Source of the DNA: Paracentrotus lividus
Lineage: Eukaryota; Echinodermata; Echinoidea; Camarodonta; Echinidae
Length of the DNA: 64,000 nt
Assembly: GCA_940671915.1 (NCBI GenBank)
Contig: CALNVZ010002974.1
Location: 37,194,575-37,258,574 of the forward strand
Reading direction: 5' to 3'
Shown: positions 54,601-64,000 of the stretch, one piece after another
Numbering within the stretch: position 1 is the first letter of the stretch
How the letters are laid out: every line of letters begins with the position of its first letter
The notes under the pieces: generated by a model
What the model was told of the DNA's origin: nothing
The model's database searches: none
The model's input: only the letters and a program-made list of their open reading frames with translations
Program-made: the position numbers and the translations under genes

Positions 54601-55764
54601 TAAAGGTGTATCATGAGCAGTTTACTAATAGTCTTTAAGTTTCAATTTATTTTCAAGAAGCTTAGAACATAGATTTTGGCCACTTTACATGTAACCTGGA
54701 AAAAAATCAGGTTGATTTATTTGTAAGAAAATGGGATTACCTTTTTCATTGCGGATTGGGTCCAAAGTTTCATCTCCTCCACCCTGAAAGTCAAAAGTCT
54801 GCACCTTCACGTCTCCCTTCATGATGCCCTCCATTTCATTTTCTGCCTTGTCTGCCTGGTCTGAACCATTTGTACCCTTAACCAGATCATCCAGTGGCTT
54901 GTCTTTCCCAAAGTCTGTTGCCAACTCACGAAGCAATGATTTCAATTCTGGATCTTTGTCCAGGATTGTATCTGATCGATTGTCGGGATGGATCCATTCG
55001 TCCTCTATTTCTTCTTCATGATTCTCCTCTTTACTCACATCATTTTCACTACCATTTTTGTTGTGGTCATTTGCCAATTGACCCGAATGAACTATGAATT
55101 TTCTAGCAATCATCAAATTGGCACCGCTGCTTACATATCGATCTCTAAAGCCCCCAGGAAATAGGAACCTCACCTGGCCGTCAAAAGGGAACTTTGAGAT
55201 TGAATTTACTGCATAAGCTCTAGACTTGAGCCATCCTTGGGTTAGAGAAGAATGAGCTTTCTCGTTTTCATTGTGATAAGTATAAACACAAGTGTGAAGT
55301 TCTTTCTTGCAATGACTCAAATCTTTGATTTGTTTCTCTTTGACTTTGCATTTCACACAAGACAGACAAAACCTTGTCTTTTTTTCACTGACACTGAATT
55401 CTACATTTTCAGGTGTTGTTGTAGATCTAATTCTACAATTATAGTTTTCATATTTAGACTGAATTGACCTAGCGTCACTTGTTTCACAGTTGCAAGATAC
55501 ATTAGTTTGCCTCAGCACATGAACAACGTTAACAACTTTCTCCGTGCTTTTGAATTCACAACACTCACGAAAACTCACGCCTGACAATATACAGCGGTAG
55601 CTACCAACTGAGTACGCCGGAGCTCCGGGGTGCTTCTTGCATCGTACCGCTAGAAAGTTACTTGCCCTTCTCCTGCATCGTTCGGTGAACTTGGTCCTGC
55701 ACGTCAACATTGTTCGGTGATTTGTGAGACAGATTTTTGTCCTGAACAAACTCATGAAATTCAT
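48433..55764 (-). CDS. MALSU1: MALSU1-like mitochondrial ribosome assembly/silencing factor (RsfS/Iojap), 4 exons
   Basis: Exons 54741-55764, 53830-54017, 53299-53380 and 48433-48653 sum to 1,515 nt, 504 aa. The C-terminal about 115 residues are the RsfS/Iojap domain ([62 protein letters not shown]). In mitochondria this family binds uL14m on the large ribosomal subunit and acts in its assembly. The N-terminus is basic and free of acidic residues for its first 25 or so residues ([20 protein letters not shown]), as in a mitochondrial targeting peptide. An in-frame TGA ten codons upstream supports the ATG. At about 504 aa it is more than twice the human length; the extra is in exon 1. Confidence 0.9.
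48710..48772. repeat. Retroelement 3' tail-like sequence with (TTA)n
   Basis: 'attaagcgctatataaatgtaactattattattatt' is the sort of conserved 3' end seen on many marine-invertebrate SINE/LINEs. No body recognised. In MALSU1 intron 3. Confidence 0.55.
50771..51528. repeat. 0.76-kb inverted-terminal element related to 24662-27054
   Basis: Ends ACCCTAACTTACCTGGG and CCCAGGTAAGTTAGGGT are perfect inverted repeats, followed inside by 'gcattatggcccccctt' and mirrored 'agggggaggccataatggcc'. The interior ('gtatgatttcatgaataaattagca') matches the 24.7-27.0 kb element but lacks the GGTAACTGACGTTAC copies. MALSU1 intron 3. Confidence 0.8.
51698..51866. repeat. MITE-like hairpin with about 70-bp arms
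   Basis: Left arm about 51698-51770 and right arm about 51788-51866 are inverted copies: ATATTGACTGCTTT, GGTCGTTTCTAGA and GAATCTCCGCATCTGC recur mirrored. Loop about 17 bp. Confidence 0.8.
52513..53169. repeat. Tc1/mariner-like foldback element with TA duplication
   Basis: Ends CAGTGCGTCCCAAAAAGAAC and its inverse, flanked by TA on each side (52511-52512, 53170-53171). The arms are over 220 bp long and near-identical ('agcctgcgcaggaatt', 'ggttatggaacgccatgaa'). 657 bp, no transposase: a non-autonomous derivative. MALSU1 intron 3. Confidence 0.88.
53299..53380 (-). CDS. MALSU1: MALSU1-like exon 3
   Basis: 27 codons plus one base; acceptor TTCTTAG|TAT, donor TTTG|GTAAGA. Encodes [10 protein letters not shown] and [10 protein letters not shown]. 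The DWxxIDFG motif is a hallmark of RsfS/Iojap proteins. Confidence 0.92.
53830..54017 (-). CDS. MALSU1: MALSU1-like exon 2, with NAGNAG acceptor
   Basis: Two bases completing codon 342, then 62 codons to donor CAACAG|GTTAGT. Encodes [40 protein letters not shown]. The acceptor is TAGCAG|AGCAGG: splicing after TAG adds an Ala, splicing after CAG omits it, so two isoforms differing by one residue are possible. Confidence 0.93.
54076..54268. repeat. 193-bp PIF/Harbinger-like MITE with TTA duplication
   Basis: Ends GGCGCCGTCTCCAAACAAAG and, inverted, GGCGCCTTCTCCAAACAAAG, followed by TGCGTCAG on both sides; flanking TTA at 54073-54075 and 54269-54271. MALSU1 intron 1. Confidence 0.85.
54741..55764 (-). 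CDS. MALSU1: MALSU1-like exon 1 (long N-terminal part)
   Basis: 341 codons plus one base, ending at donor AAAAAG|GTAATC. First about 70 residues: basic, mitochondrial-presequence-like. Middle: Cys-rich stretch ([14 protein letters not shown]) with several CxxC-like pairs. Last about 120 residues: acidic and low-complexity ([20 protein letters not shown]). No known domain is recognised. The single open exon of this length makes it likely coding, but an internal start nearer the RsfS domain cannot be excluded. Confidence 0.85.
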
Positions 55765-57659
55765 TTTAAATGCAAGGATAACACATTTATCTCAAAAATC
55801 GCACAAGTTATGGCAAACTAAAAGTGATTTTGGCTTCACGTGCACTCGTTCCAGATTCGATGTGATTAGTCTAATTCCAAGTTGTTAAACTTAATTTCTT
55901 ATTTATTTATTCAGACTTTTGCCAATATTATTCTGATAAGGGGGTTGTTCCACAAGGCCTGTTCTGATGAAACTATTGCATGATGTTATGCAACAATCAA
56001 ACAATGACATGGTAATGAATTAAACAAATTTTCCTCATGTAAAAAGGCAGGCCGCCCATATACCACCCGGTACCCGACCGCTGACCGCCCCCCCCCTCCC
56101 CGGCCCCCTTCAGGATGTCAACCATACAAATCAAATCCAATTTATTGAAACAAAAAATCCGCATTTCGAATTATCATACATGTATACTCGTTCCGGATTA
56201 TCGGAGATACCCCCTTCGCGGCCTTTTAGAAGGGGAGCAACCCTACTACGGGCTTTCGGAATTAAATTAGAGAAGCAAAATTACCACCCCCCCCCGAGTC
56301 TTTTTTTTTTTTTTACAGGGCTTTTGGAGGTGAGCCAGAAAAATCACAACTATCACATGTTTTTGGACCATATCGTGACTTCTTTGGGGTTGTTTCCAGG
56401 AAGATTTTGAAAACTTAGGCCTACCCTATAATAATTCGGAGGTGCTAACCCCCCCCATTCCAATGATTTTCTTGTTTTCCCCCTCAAACTGATCCCAACA
56501 TACACCCTTTTCCTGGGAATTCGGAAATGAGCGTACGTAAATGGTTGACCACCTGAGTTGGGGGGGGGGCCCGATTTATCATTAATTTTATGGCAAAGTA
56601 ATCATAATTTTCAGAAGAGATTAAAATCATGTGAGGAGATTTTTCCCGCTCACACTTCCCGCTCACATGTGCTGGTGAAGAAATAAATTAGAGGCAAAAT
56701 TTGTGTAAAATAAATTGTACATGTATTGCCTTCATGGTTTCCATTTACACAGCAGAAATTTCCGGCTCTCGCGTCACGCTCGTATTGAAGGTTCAACTAA
56801 GCCCCCGCTTTCACTCATTTATTTATTTATTATTATTATCATTTTTTATAGGGAGGGGATCTTCAGATTGTGGAAGAATTTCCCCCGAAACAGGAAGTAT
56901 TAATATTTTCCAATACAGGCAAAATGTGCCTAAAATGGGCCTAGACTATTTTTTAATAGGTCATCATAATCAACATGATCAAGGTAATTTTGTCGGCTCG
57001 CGTTTTGCGCTCGCATGCAGGTTCACTTCAAAAAAGGCATTCTTAACGTCCAAACATGAAGTAATATGAATTTTCTGTTCACATGTATTTATTTATTTAT
57101 TCTATTTTATTCTTATGACCATCAGCTTGTAAAGGAAACAATATAAAATTAATATATATTTATATATTATATATAATAACAAATAAATAAATAAAAGGCA
57201 AAATCATAGTGTTCGTTAAAAAAAAAAAATCGCTTTCAGTTCGTCATAAGGCAAGATTATCGTTTGAACCCCATACAAATTTGAGTGATGGGCCTGTTCT
57301 GTCATTATTTTGATTCCTCTCAGCAATCAGCTTCTACAAAGGCCAACTTGTTGATGCATGAGTGAGTAATTACAATGTGAATTAAGGATATAGTAACTCT
57401 CTCTAACAAAAAAAAAAAATGATTTAATAATAACAAATTGAGTGAAATTCCAATAAATTTTGAGGGAGTGTAGAGTAAAGAAAAAAAATGCACATTTTCA
57501 CTCCATTTCACTTATTTTGCAGTGACCTCAGGGATCACTTGAAGATACTTCAAATTCACTCAAATTTCACTCTGAATACAATTATATTATAAAGTTACAA
57601 ATTTTCTTATTTCTAAAAATGTTTAAGTCACTGGTAGCTTCAACAGGTAGTTTCAATAT

Positions 57660-59862
57660 TAAAGGAGGACTTCAGGCTGGAGTTTCTGTTTATAAAAACC
57701 TCTTACATATTCAATGAGCAAACTGATGATATCACTAAAACTACTTCCTTTGTATTTTATTGTTACAGTATGAAATAACAATTATCCAGATTTTCTGCTC
57801 CAAGGACATAAAAACTCCTTGTGGAATGTTCAAGGTCATTAATGTTTTTACTTATTTCAATTTTCGGGATAGATTTTTTTATAAGCAATGTATTAAAAAA
57901 AATGCAATAAATAGGATTTCATAAAATACGCAAGAAATATACACAACAAAAAAAGTAAGTCCCCCCCCCCCCTAATCAAAATGATGTAACTTTTGAACTA
58001 GCTTGTTTTGGGTACAATAATTTACAGGGAAGTTTTATCCATTTATTGAGTGCCTTCTGTGAAAAAATCACATCCATCACTTGAGACATGCATGAGTGAT
58101 CAACGTTTAAAGCAAAAATGGACATTTTCAAAAGTCACAAGGGTCATTTTGGAGGCTGTAAAAATAACAAATTTGTAAAATTTTCGTTTTACCTTGTCTT
58201 TAACTTATTTTTTTTGTGGATTTATCATCCAAAATTTGATCATCCAACACCAATCCCGACACATTTCACTATTTTTCATGGATGAGTGATCACAATTTAA
58301 GAATTATGTTCAGGCCTCCAAAAATGGTAAAATCCAATTTTATTCAAAGAATCGACATCAGATATTATCATGAACATTATCTACACATCATCTTGTGAGA
58401 AAATGAGCACTATTCATCGTGTCATGGACGAGTGAGCACACTTTAAAGGTGACTTTTGTGACTTTGGTAATGACAATTTTGCCTTTAACGTGTGTTTATT
58501 CATGCGTGACACAAATGTTTTATCTTATTTTCGCACATCAGTTAGTCGATGAGTTTATAAACATAACCGCCAAACGATATTACTCAATACCTTTTTATTA
58601 AAAAGTTCCAGCATGTTGATTTGGGGCTTGTTTTTTCTTCGAGATTGTACACAATGTCAATGGAGAGAAAACCAAATTTTAACAAAATTTAAATTCGGCT
58701 TAATTTTATTAATGATTTTTGTTAATTCTACTGGGAGTATTTTTTTCACGAAACTTGGCACACAACTTCAGTATTCAGGGTGGTGTTAGCTAACAGGAAC
58801 AAACGCTAAATTGGGAATCTGATTAGGCACGGGGTGGGGCCAAAGCTCTGAATTTTTTTCTTATTTTCATATTTTTCTAATAACTTCTGCTCACTGAAGC
58901 ATAAAACACTGGAATGTTCGTGAAACTCAAATCAAATGAACTTTCCAAGAAGGTCTGTGACAATTATCCAAAGGAAGCGATTGAATTTTGGTCCACAAAC
59001 GAAAAAAAAATGGCTTTTCACGTATCACGTGTTCATTGAAGCGTGAATTTTTAATAAAATGCCATAGCATCATTTGAAAAAAACAAATTTAACCTACATA
59101 TCACAAAAAAAATTGATAAAATGATTTTATTACACAAAACGGAACAATACTTACCTACGAAATTTGAAAATATCCTATTTTTGTTCTTATTAAGTGTTCA
59201 TTCAACCGTGAATTTTTGGATATTGTTTAAAACACTCTTCCAGATTGCATATTCCGTTATAATCAATAAATTTTAAAAGTAAAAATGTGTAAAAAATGCA
59301 GTTTTTACAAATTTTACCTCATGTTCACCCAACAGTGAAATTTAATGCAAAAGTCATTTGATGTGTTAGAAATTAAGTGCAACAACCCTTCTGAACAAAT
59401 ATTTTGTTAAAAAGTTTCAATTTGTTCCAATACTATCGAATTAAAGTTATGAAACTAACCTTGTGACTTTCGAAAAGTGACATTTTTGCCTTTTAACTGT
59501 GCTCATTGAAGCATGACTTAACGAATTTCATTAATATTCACTAAAATGAAAGCTGATAAAATTACCTACAAGCACATGTAATAAAATTCGTAAAACTCCA
59601 CTTGGATAAAAAATTACATCATTTTGATTAAGGGGGGACTTACTTTTTTTTGTTGTGTATAGTTGGACTGTGACCTCATCAGTTTGCTCATTGAATATGC
59701 ATGAGACTATTTGCCAAGAACTGTTTTATCGAGAAAAAAAATCTAAATCTAAAATATGTGTAACTTTGTTATTTTTCATCCGATTTTGATGAAATTTTCT
59801 GTGTTGTGTTATTTACTTTACTCTTCGAAACATTTCACTTTCAGCCTGGGGTCCTCATTTAC
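57660..59862. repeat. Nested foldback repeat with recurring CTCATT..GCATGA motif
   Basis: Inner element 57947-59660: ends ACAACAAAAAAAGTAAGTCC and, mirrored, GGACTTACTTTTTTTTGTTG. Outer inverted pair: 57708-57730 and 59676-59698 (perfect 23 bp containing TTCAATGAGCAAACTGATGA), and GGAGGACTTCAGGCTGGA near 57664 against TTTCAGCCTGGGGTCCTC near 59841. A degenerate motif recurs about nine times inside. No coding capacity. Confidence 0.75.
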
Positions 59863-60084
59863 ATGATTTGATAGTTTACTTGGCAATTAAATCTGCTTGT
59901 TCGTTGCAGACCTGCCTTTTCCCTTCCCCAACCCCTCAGACCATCGACCATACTGTGTGATCGTTCCCAATTTCGCAGGAAAGCGAATATATTTTGGGGG
60001 CGCAGTTCGGGGAAAGTATGCCCAAAATCATTGAAATATGGGTCTTTTAGCTTCGAATCTGGAAAAAAATAGACTCCCGAATGA

Positions 60085-60943
60085 AGGGTCTGTCCAACGT
60101 ACAGGAGACGATCGTTGTGGCGACGGCCAATGTCTGTTAGAACGTGCCAGAATCCTGTCAGAATCGTAGATGACCTTAGGCCATACACAATGTACACGTA
60201 CCTACGACCATGACGACTCCTTCTGCGGTAGGCTACGACAACGCCATACTTCTACACAAACAATAGATTAACAATAGGTTGCATCTGCGAATAAAATATA
60301 GCTTAGACCTTCGCGCATCTTGCGGCTCGACTTCTTCTGTCGCAGCTTAAAAGCAAATGAATAAAGTTGCGTACTTTGGCGATCATTCCGATAGCAACAG
60401 GCGATCGAGTGTTTTCTACCTGACAGGGGCCTGTCGCCTTTAGGTTCGTGGTTGGCCTCTCAGTCCGCCAAAAGACGCGGATTGAAATATGGGTTGCGAG
60501 TGATTTTTGAAATTTCAAAAAAATTGCGGCAACTGTACATAGGCCTGTGGTATCTGAATAGGAGTTCGATCCCGATTTTGGTGAATTTACTTAGCGACAA
60601 AGGCCGTAGCGGCTTTCACTGGTCGCCTGTGCAACGTACGCTGTAGCGCGGCGACCTACAACTGGCCGCCGTTCTTTGCCGCTAAACATGAGATATCTTG
60701 TAACAGTCAACGATATCACCTTGTTGGGACAAGAGAATGCAGGCTACAGTCATTGGCGTCAACCTAACTGACACCGGCTATTGTTTAACGCGTTGAAAAT
60801 CCAGCTGCGAACTGAATTTTGCCACTTCTCTTTTGGCGACAGACGCGATAATTCACGATCTTATAGGTGATTGGACCTGCGCATGGTGGCGACAGCTACT
60901 TTGCTAGCGTTATCGATCTGCCTTCCTGTAGGACAGGCCCTTA
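60085..60943. repeat. Probable MITE with AAGGG(C/T)CTGTCC ends
   Basis: 'gaagggtctgtccaacgtacagg' at the left and, inverted, 'ttaagggcctgtcctacagg' at the right. The interior is unusually GC- and CpG-rich with several mirrored blocks (GCGACGGCC, GGCGACC). Coding frames here are not supported. Confidence 0.5.
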
Positions 60944-61219
60944 AGCGTTTAAAAACCTGTGATAGATGGGTATTTTACTAGCTTCCCTCCAAAAGTCCGT
61001 ATAAAAACGGGGGGGGGGGGGGGGGAGGTTGACGCGGATTTCCTTCCAAAATACTGTGACAGGGGGTATCTCTAAGAATGCGAGCAAACGTGTTTGGTCG
61101 ACGGTCTGAGGGGGGGGCATTTCAAACAACAGATGATGTCTTCAAATAATTATACTGCAACTGCGTCGTGTGTGTTTGATGTGGAGATGGCAAAGTTTCG
61201 TTTTGAAACATCTTCTTTA

Positions 61220-62429
61220 TCAAACAGCGGGCGTTCTTCGCGATGTACATGTAAGAATATCTTTGAGAGCCTCTCGGAATTTCGGATACCTTGCTGTGTA
61301 GATGACTGGATTAGCACAAGAGTTGTAGAAGCCAAGCACTGTCAGCATACGATGAAGGGTGCTGTTCAGATAGGACTCAGGAACCCAACAAGGTTATAGC
61401 CAAGGTATGCAATCTGGTTCGGAGTCCAACAGACAACGTAGATGAGAATAACGAGCACTCATCTTGAGGACACGGTTTCTGGCGACGATGTGGAAAGAAG
61501 GCGCCATCTTTCCATCAGTGGTCAATGCGTTAGAAATGCCTCTGAAGTTGCGGATTGTTGACTAGCTCTCGGGCAATCAGGATCTGAGTGACGAGCATGG
61601 TGAGACAAGGAACAACAAGACGAAGACAGAACAGTAATAGGCAACTATGGTCTGTGCGTGGTCAAAACTTGTACTGCTCCGTGCAACTATTAACCGACTC
61701 GTCATTCGTGTAGACGATGAATACGAAGAGTCCAGAAAAGATGGATAACATCCAGATAAGAACGATGTAGAGGGAGATACGACGTCGAGTGACGAACGTT
61801 TGGAATTGTAGAGGGTACACTACCGCAATAAATAACTGGACGGATATCGACATCAGGAGGTAAGTTGATGCTGTTATAGATATCCAGAGTAGGCTTTGGG
61901 TGAAAACAACTCGACAGTAGACCTCACCAACCCATGTGTAAGGGACGTACGATGGCCAAGGGGTTGGTATAAGGAGCACCGACGTGAGGAAGTCTGCACA
62001 GGCTAACCCACTTATCAGGATGTCTGTCGATTTGCTCTTTCTTCTTCGCTGGAATAGGACAATGATTACCAGGAGGTTTCCTACGATTCCTATGATTGCA
62101 GATATGAGCTGCAGAATGTTCACCCATGACCAATCGATACGATTCCAGGAGAAAGCTGTTCTTTTCACATTGACATTTGATTCTCCTTGAGGTTCGGTGA
62201 GCAAACCAGTCACATAGGTAGTCACCGGTAGGTACGTTGTTGAATAGTTTTCCGAAACATAGAAGAACGTCGTAAATTCCGGTTCAGATGAATCAACTTG
62301 TACATCATCGTTCAAGAGAGTAGTGATGTTGGAGGAGTTAGATGTCGTAGAAAATCCCAAGGTACTTGAACATAATGACGAATTGAGCAGGACAAAGACA
62401 ACCAGGACGATGTTTTTTCTAGGCGTCAT
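61220..62429 (-). pseudogene. Broken peptide-type rhodopsin-family GPCR
   Basis: Intact from the ATG at 62427-62429 (signal peptide NIVLVVFVLLNSSLCSS, then Asn-glycosylation sites such as NSSN) through TM1 (GIVGNLLVIIVLF), TM2 (SGLACADFL), the Cys before TM3 (VYCRVV), TM3 and TM4, to a TGA at 61662-61664. After that the homology continues in shifting frames: TM5 (TIVAYYCSVFVLLFLV), TM6 (VVCWTPNQIAYL) and TM7 (GFYNSCANPVIYTARYPKF), with at least two frameshifts and a second stop before TM7. The DRY position reads QLF. It is single-exon, like many expanded echinoderm GPCR families. The ligand is not assignable. Confidence 0.85.
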
Positions 62430-63033
62430 TTTGATCTTTTGGCTTATGCGTATTTTCTTTTGGTCCAAAAGGATCTGTATGCAATAAACAATAAACACAC
62501 ACAGTTAAAGTGTTGTTTTTTTTTTCATCTATAGAATCATCATTTTTGCACGTGCAATTTTGGCAATTTTGCCATTTTTGGCGCCCCTTTTTGTTTACCC
62601 GGCTGACGACGGAACTCTCAGTCCTACCACAACGAAGCTGGTCTGATGTATGAGGTTGTTATTGTTCTTTTAAGTTAAATCTAGGTTTACGGTCACATAC
62701 TTTAATAAGTTTATTTTCTTGGGAAGGGTCAAAGTTTATTTCAATTGTGGTTTAAATTGATTTCATTTATTTATTATGCAAATTTCTACCTTCCCAAAAA
62801 TGTATTGTAGAATCTAAACCGAACATTAATAAACCATAATGAAAACAAGCACGTAACTAGGATTTTTACGGGAGGGTTCGAAATCTGCAAAAGTGGACAA
62901 AAGATACATCGAATTTTTTGACGTCACGCTGGCAGCGCGATAAGGGGGGGGGGGGATAGGTCCTCAACAAAAGCACCATATATTAGCTATAGGGGTAGGC
63001 TGAGGTCGTTCGATCGGCCCCAAAGAAATTGAA

Positions 63034-63070
<37 letters not shown>

Positions 63071-64000
63071 AAACATTTTTTTTTTGTCAAGCGGACCCCT
63101 GCTCATCAGCGGAGGGGGGGGGGGTTCGTTCGAACCCCCGAACCCCCTAGTTACGGGCCCGGAAAAATAGACTGTAGTTACCATTTACAACCTTCTACTT
63201 GTGGCTGAAACAATTTTTTTGGGGAAAAGATAATAATGATTGATAAAATATATAGATAATATAGGATTCCTCAGCCAGTTTCGGCAGTTCGTCACTCCAT
63301 TTGATAATTGGTTCAATCAAATTAGGACGATTTGGCTTTCAATCGAATTTCCGGAGTTCAGATTCCCTTTTTCAGCAATCAAATGTATGTGTTAGTTGTT
63401 CAAATTCCGATTAAATGCACTATATTCGTAAAACAGTTATTCAAGTCAGCAGAGACGCTGATATGATTGCGCAATACCGCCATGATAAGCAGCAATCAAA
63501 TTCATTCCATGAATTTAACATACAATATAGGATTTCCCAGTCAGTTTCAGAAGCTCGTCACTCCATTTGATAAGTGGTTCATTCAAGTTAGGACGATTTA
63601 GCTTTCAGTCGATGGATTTTCGGAGATTCATTAATTCTTTTAAAATATAGTTCATGTTTATTTGTTTCAAATTCCCGATTAAGTGACTCATTAAATACGT
63701 AAAACGTATATCAATTTAGCAGGAGCTGTTGTGATTGGTATCGTCATAAGCGGCTTTAATTCTTCCGGTTTTCAACTTACAGTAATGTAGATTCAATTAG
63801 GATTAAATTTATAGGTGAGGAAATGTTTTTGTTCTTATCATATAATTTTTTTATAAATGTTTGAAGATTGCTATTCGGCACACCGTAAATAGTATGCATT
63901 TAGGCTGTGCTTAAGTATATATACATTTTTAGCTATTATTAGTTCGATATTTTCAAATTTCTCTTTTATCAGGTAACATTTAATGCATAATTCTAGTCAC
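62430..64000. other. Right flank: no gene seen
   Basis: Contains a G run (62945-62955), a (CA)n microsatellite (63036-63066), another G run at 63113-63123 and the tandem duplication at 63258-63765. No exon is supported to the window end. Confidence 0.6.
63258..63765. repeat. 266-bp tandem duplication, diverged
   Basis: Copy 1 starts at 63258 (AATATAGGATTCC), copy 2 at 63524 (AATATAGGATTTCC). Shared blocks are CGTCACTCCATTTGATAA, TTAGGACGATTT, 'cgtaaaac' and 'gtcataagc', with many substitutions and small gaps. Confidence 0.8.

Larger units (their letters stand above)
55765..61219. other. Intergenic region between MALSU1-like gene and GPCR pseudogene
   Basis: No supported gene. Homopolymers (C at 56088-56096 and 56287-56295; G at 61010-61025), an AT-rich patch at 57145-57200, the large foldback repeat at 57660-59862 and a repeat at 60085-60943. 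Confidence 0.6.

Noticed and set aside
59859-60197. Minus-strand open frame of 112 codons
   Set aside because: No domain recognised; it overlaps a probable repeat boundary and lacks splice or promoter support.

Overview
This is an AT-rich, intron-rich animal genomic window. Spliced genes with GT-AG introns, a metazoan puromycin-sensitive aminopeptidase, C-type lectin/PAN secreted proteins, a decayed single-exon rhodopsin-type GPCR, a CR1/L2-like LINE tail and very many inverted-repeat (MITE or foldback) elements point to an invertebrate deuterostome. An echinoderm such as a sea urchin is the most likely source; this is inference from gene and repeat style, not proof.

Layout. (1) 1-2.6 kb, plus strand: 3' part of a secreted protein gene with a threonine-rich 12-residue repeat exon and a terminal PAN/apple exon. 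Its 5' exons lie before the window or are lost. (2) 2.6-8.7 kb: intergenic, with G/T- and GA-rich microsatellites and a minisatellite just before the next gene. (3) 8,689-12,034, plus: a complete four-exon gene (signal peptide, C-type lectin domain, Ser/Thr linker, PAN/apple domain) with every intron in phase 1; it is evidently a relative of gene 1. (4) 15,401-41,969, minus: a full-length puromycin-sensitive aminopeptidase gene (NPEPPS-like). I placed 18 coding exons at base level; together they sum to 2,598 nt (865 aa plus stop). Its introns hold at least eight inverted-repeat elements, a LINE tail, minisatellites and decayed copies of the gene's own exons. (5) 48,433-55,764, minus: a four-exon MALSU1-like gene (mitochondrial RsfS/Iojap family) with an unusually long N-terminal part. 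(6) 55.8-61.2 kb: intergenic, dominated by a large diverged foldback element. (7) 61,220-62,429, minus: a broken peptide-type GPCR. (8) 62.5-64 kb: microsatellites and a 266-bp tandem duplication.

The most interesting signals are these. (a) The 45-nt aminopeptidase exon carrying the HEXXH zinc site is one base out of frame if the canonical splice sites on both sides are used, although the downstream frame is kept. (b) Aminopeptidase exons 6, 14, 17 and 18 each have a decayed partial copy next to them. (c) There is a perfect 64-bp-arm palindrome at 43,934. (d) Four palindromic RFX X-box-like sites cluster in one intron. (e) A 2.4-kb repeat element carries five exact copies of a 15-mer, GGTAACTGACGTTAC. 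(f) A foldback element at 57.9-59.7 kb contains a recurring CTCATT..GCATGA motif. No prokaryotic operon, CRISPR array or defence system is present.
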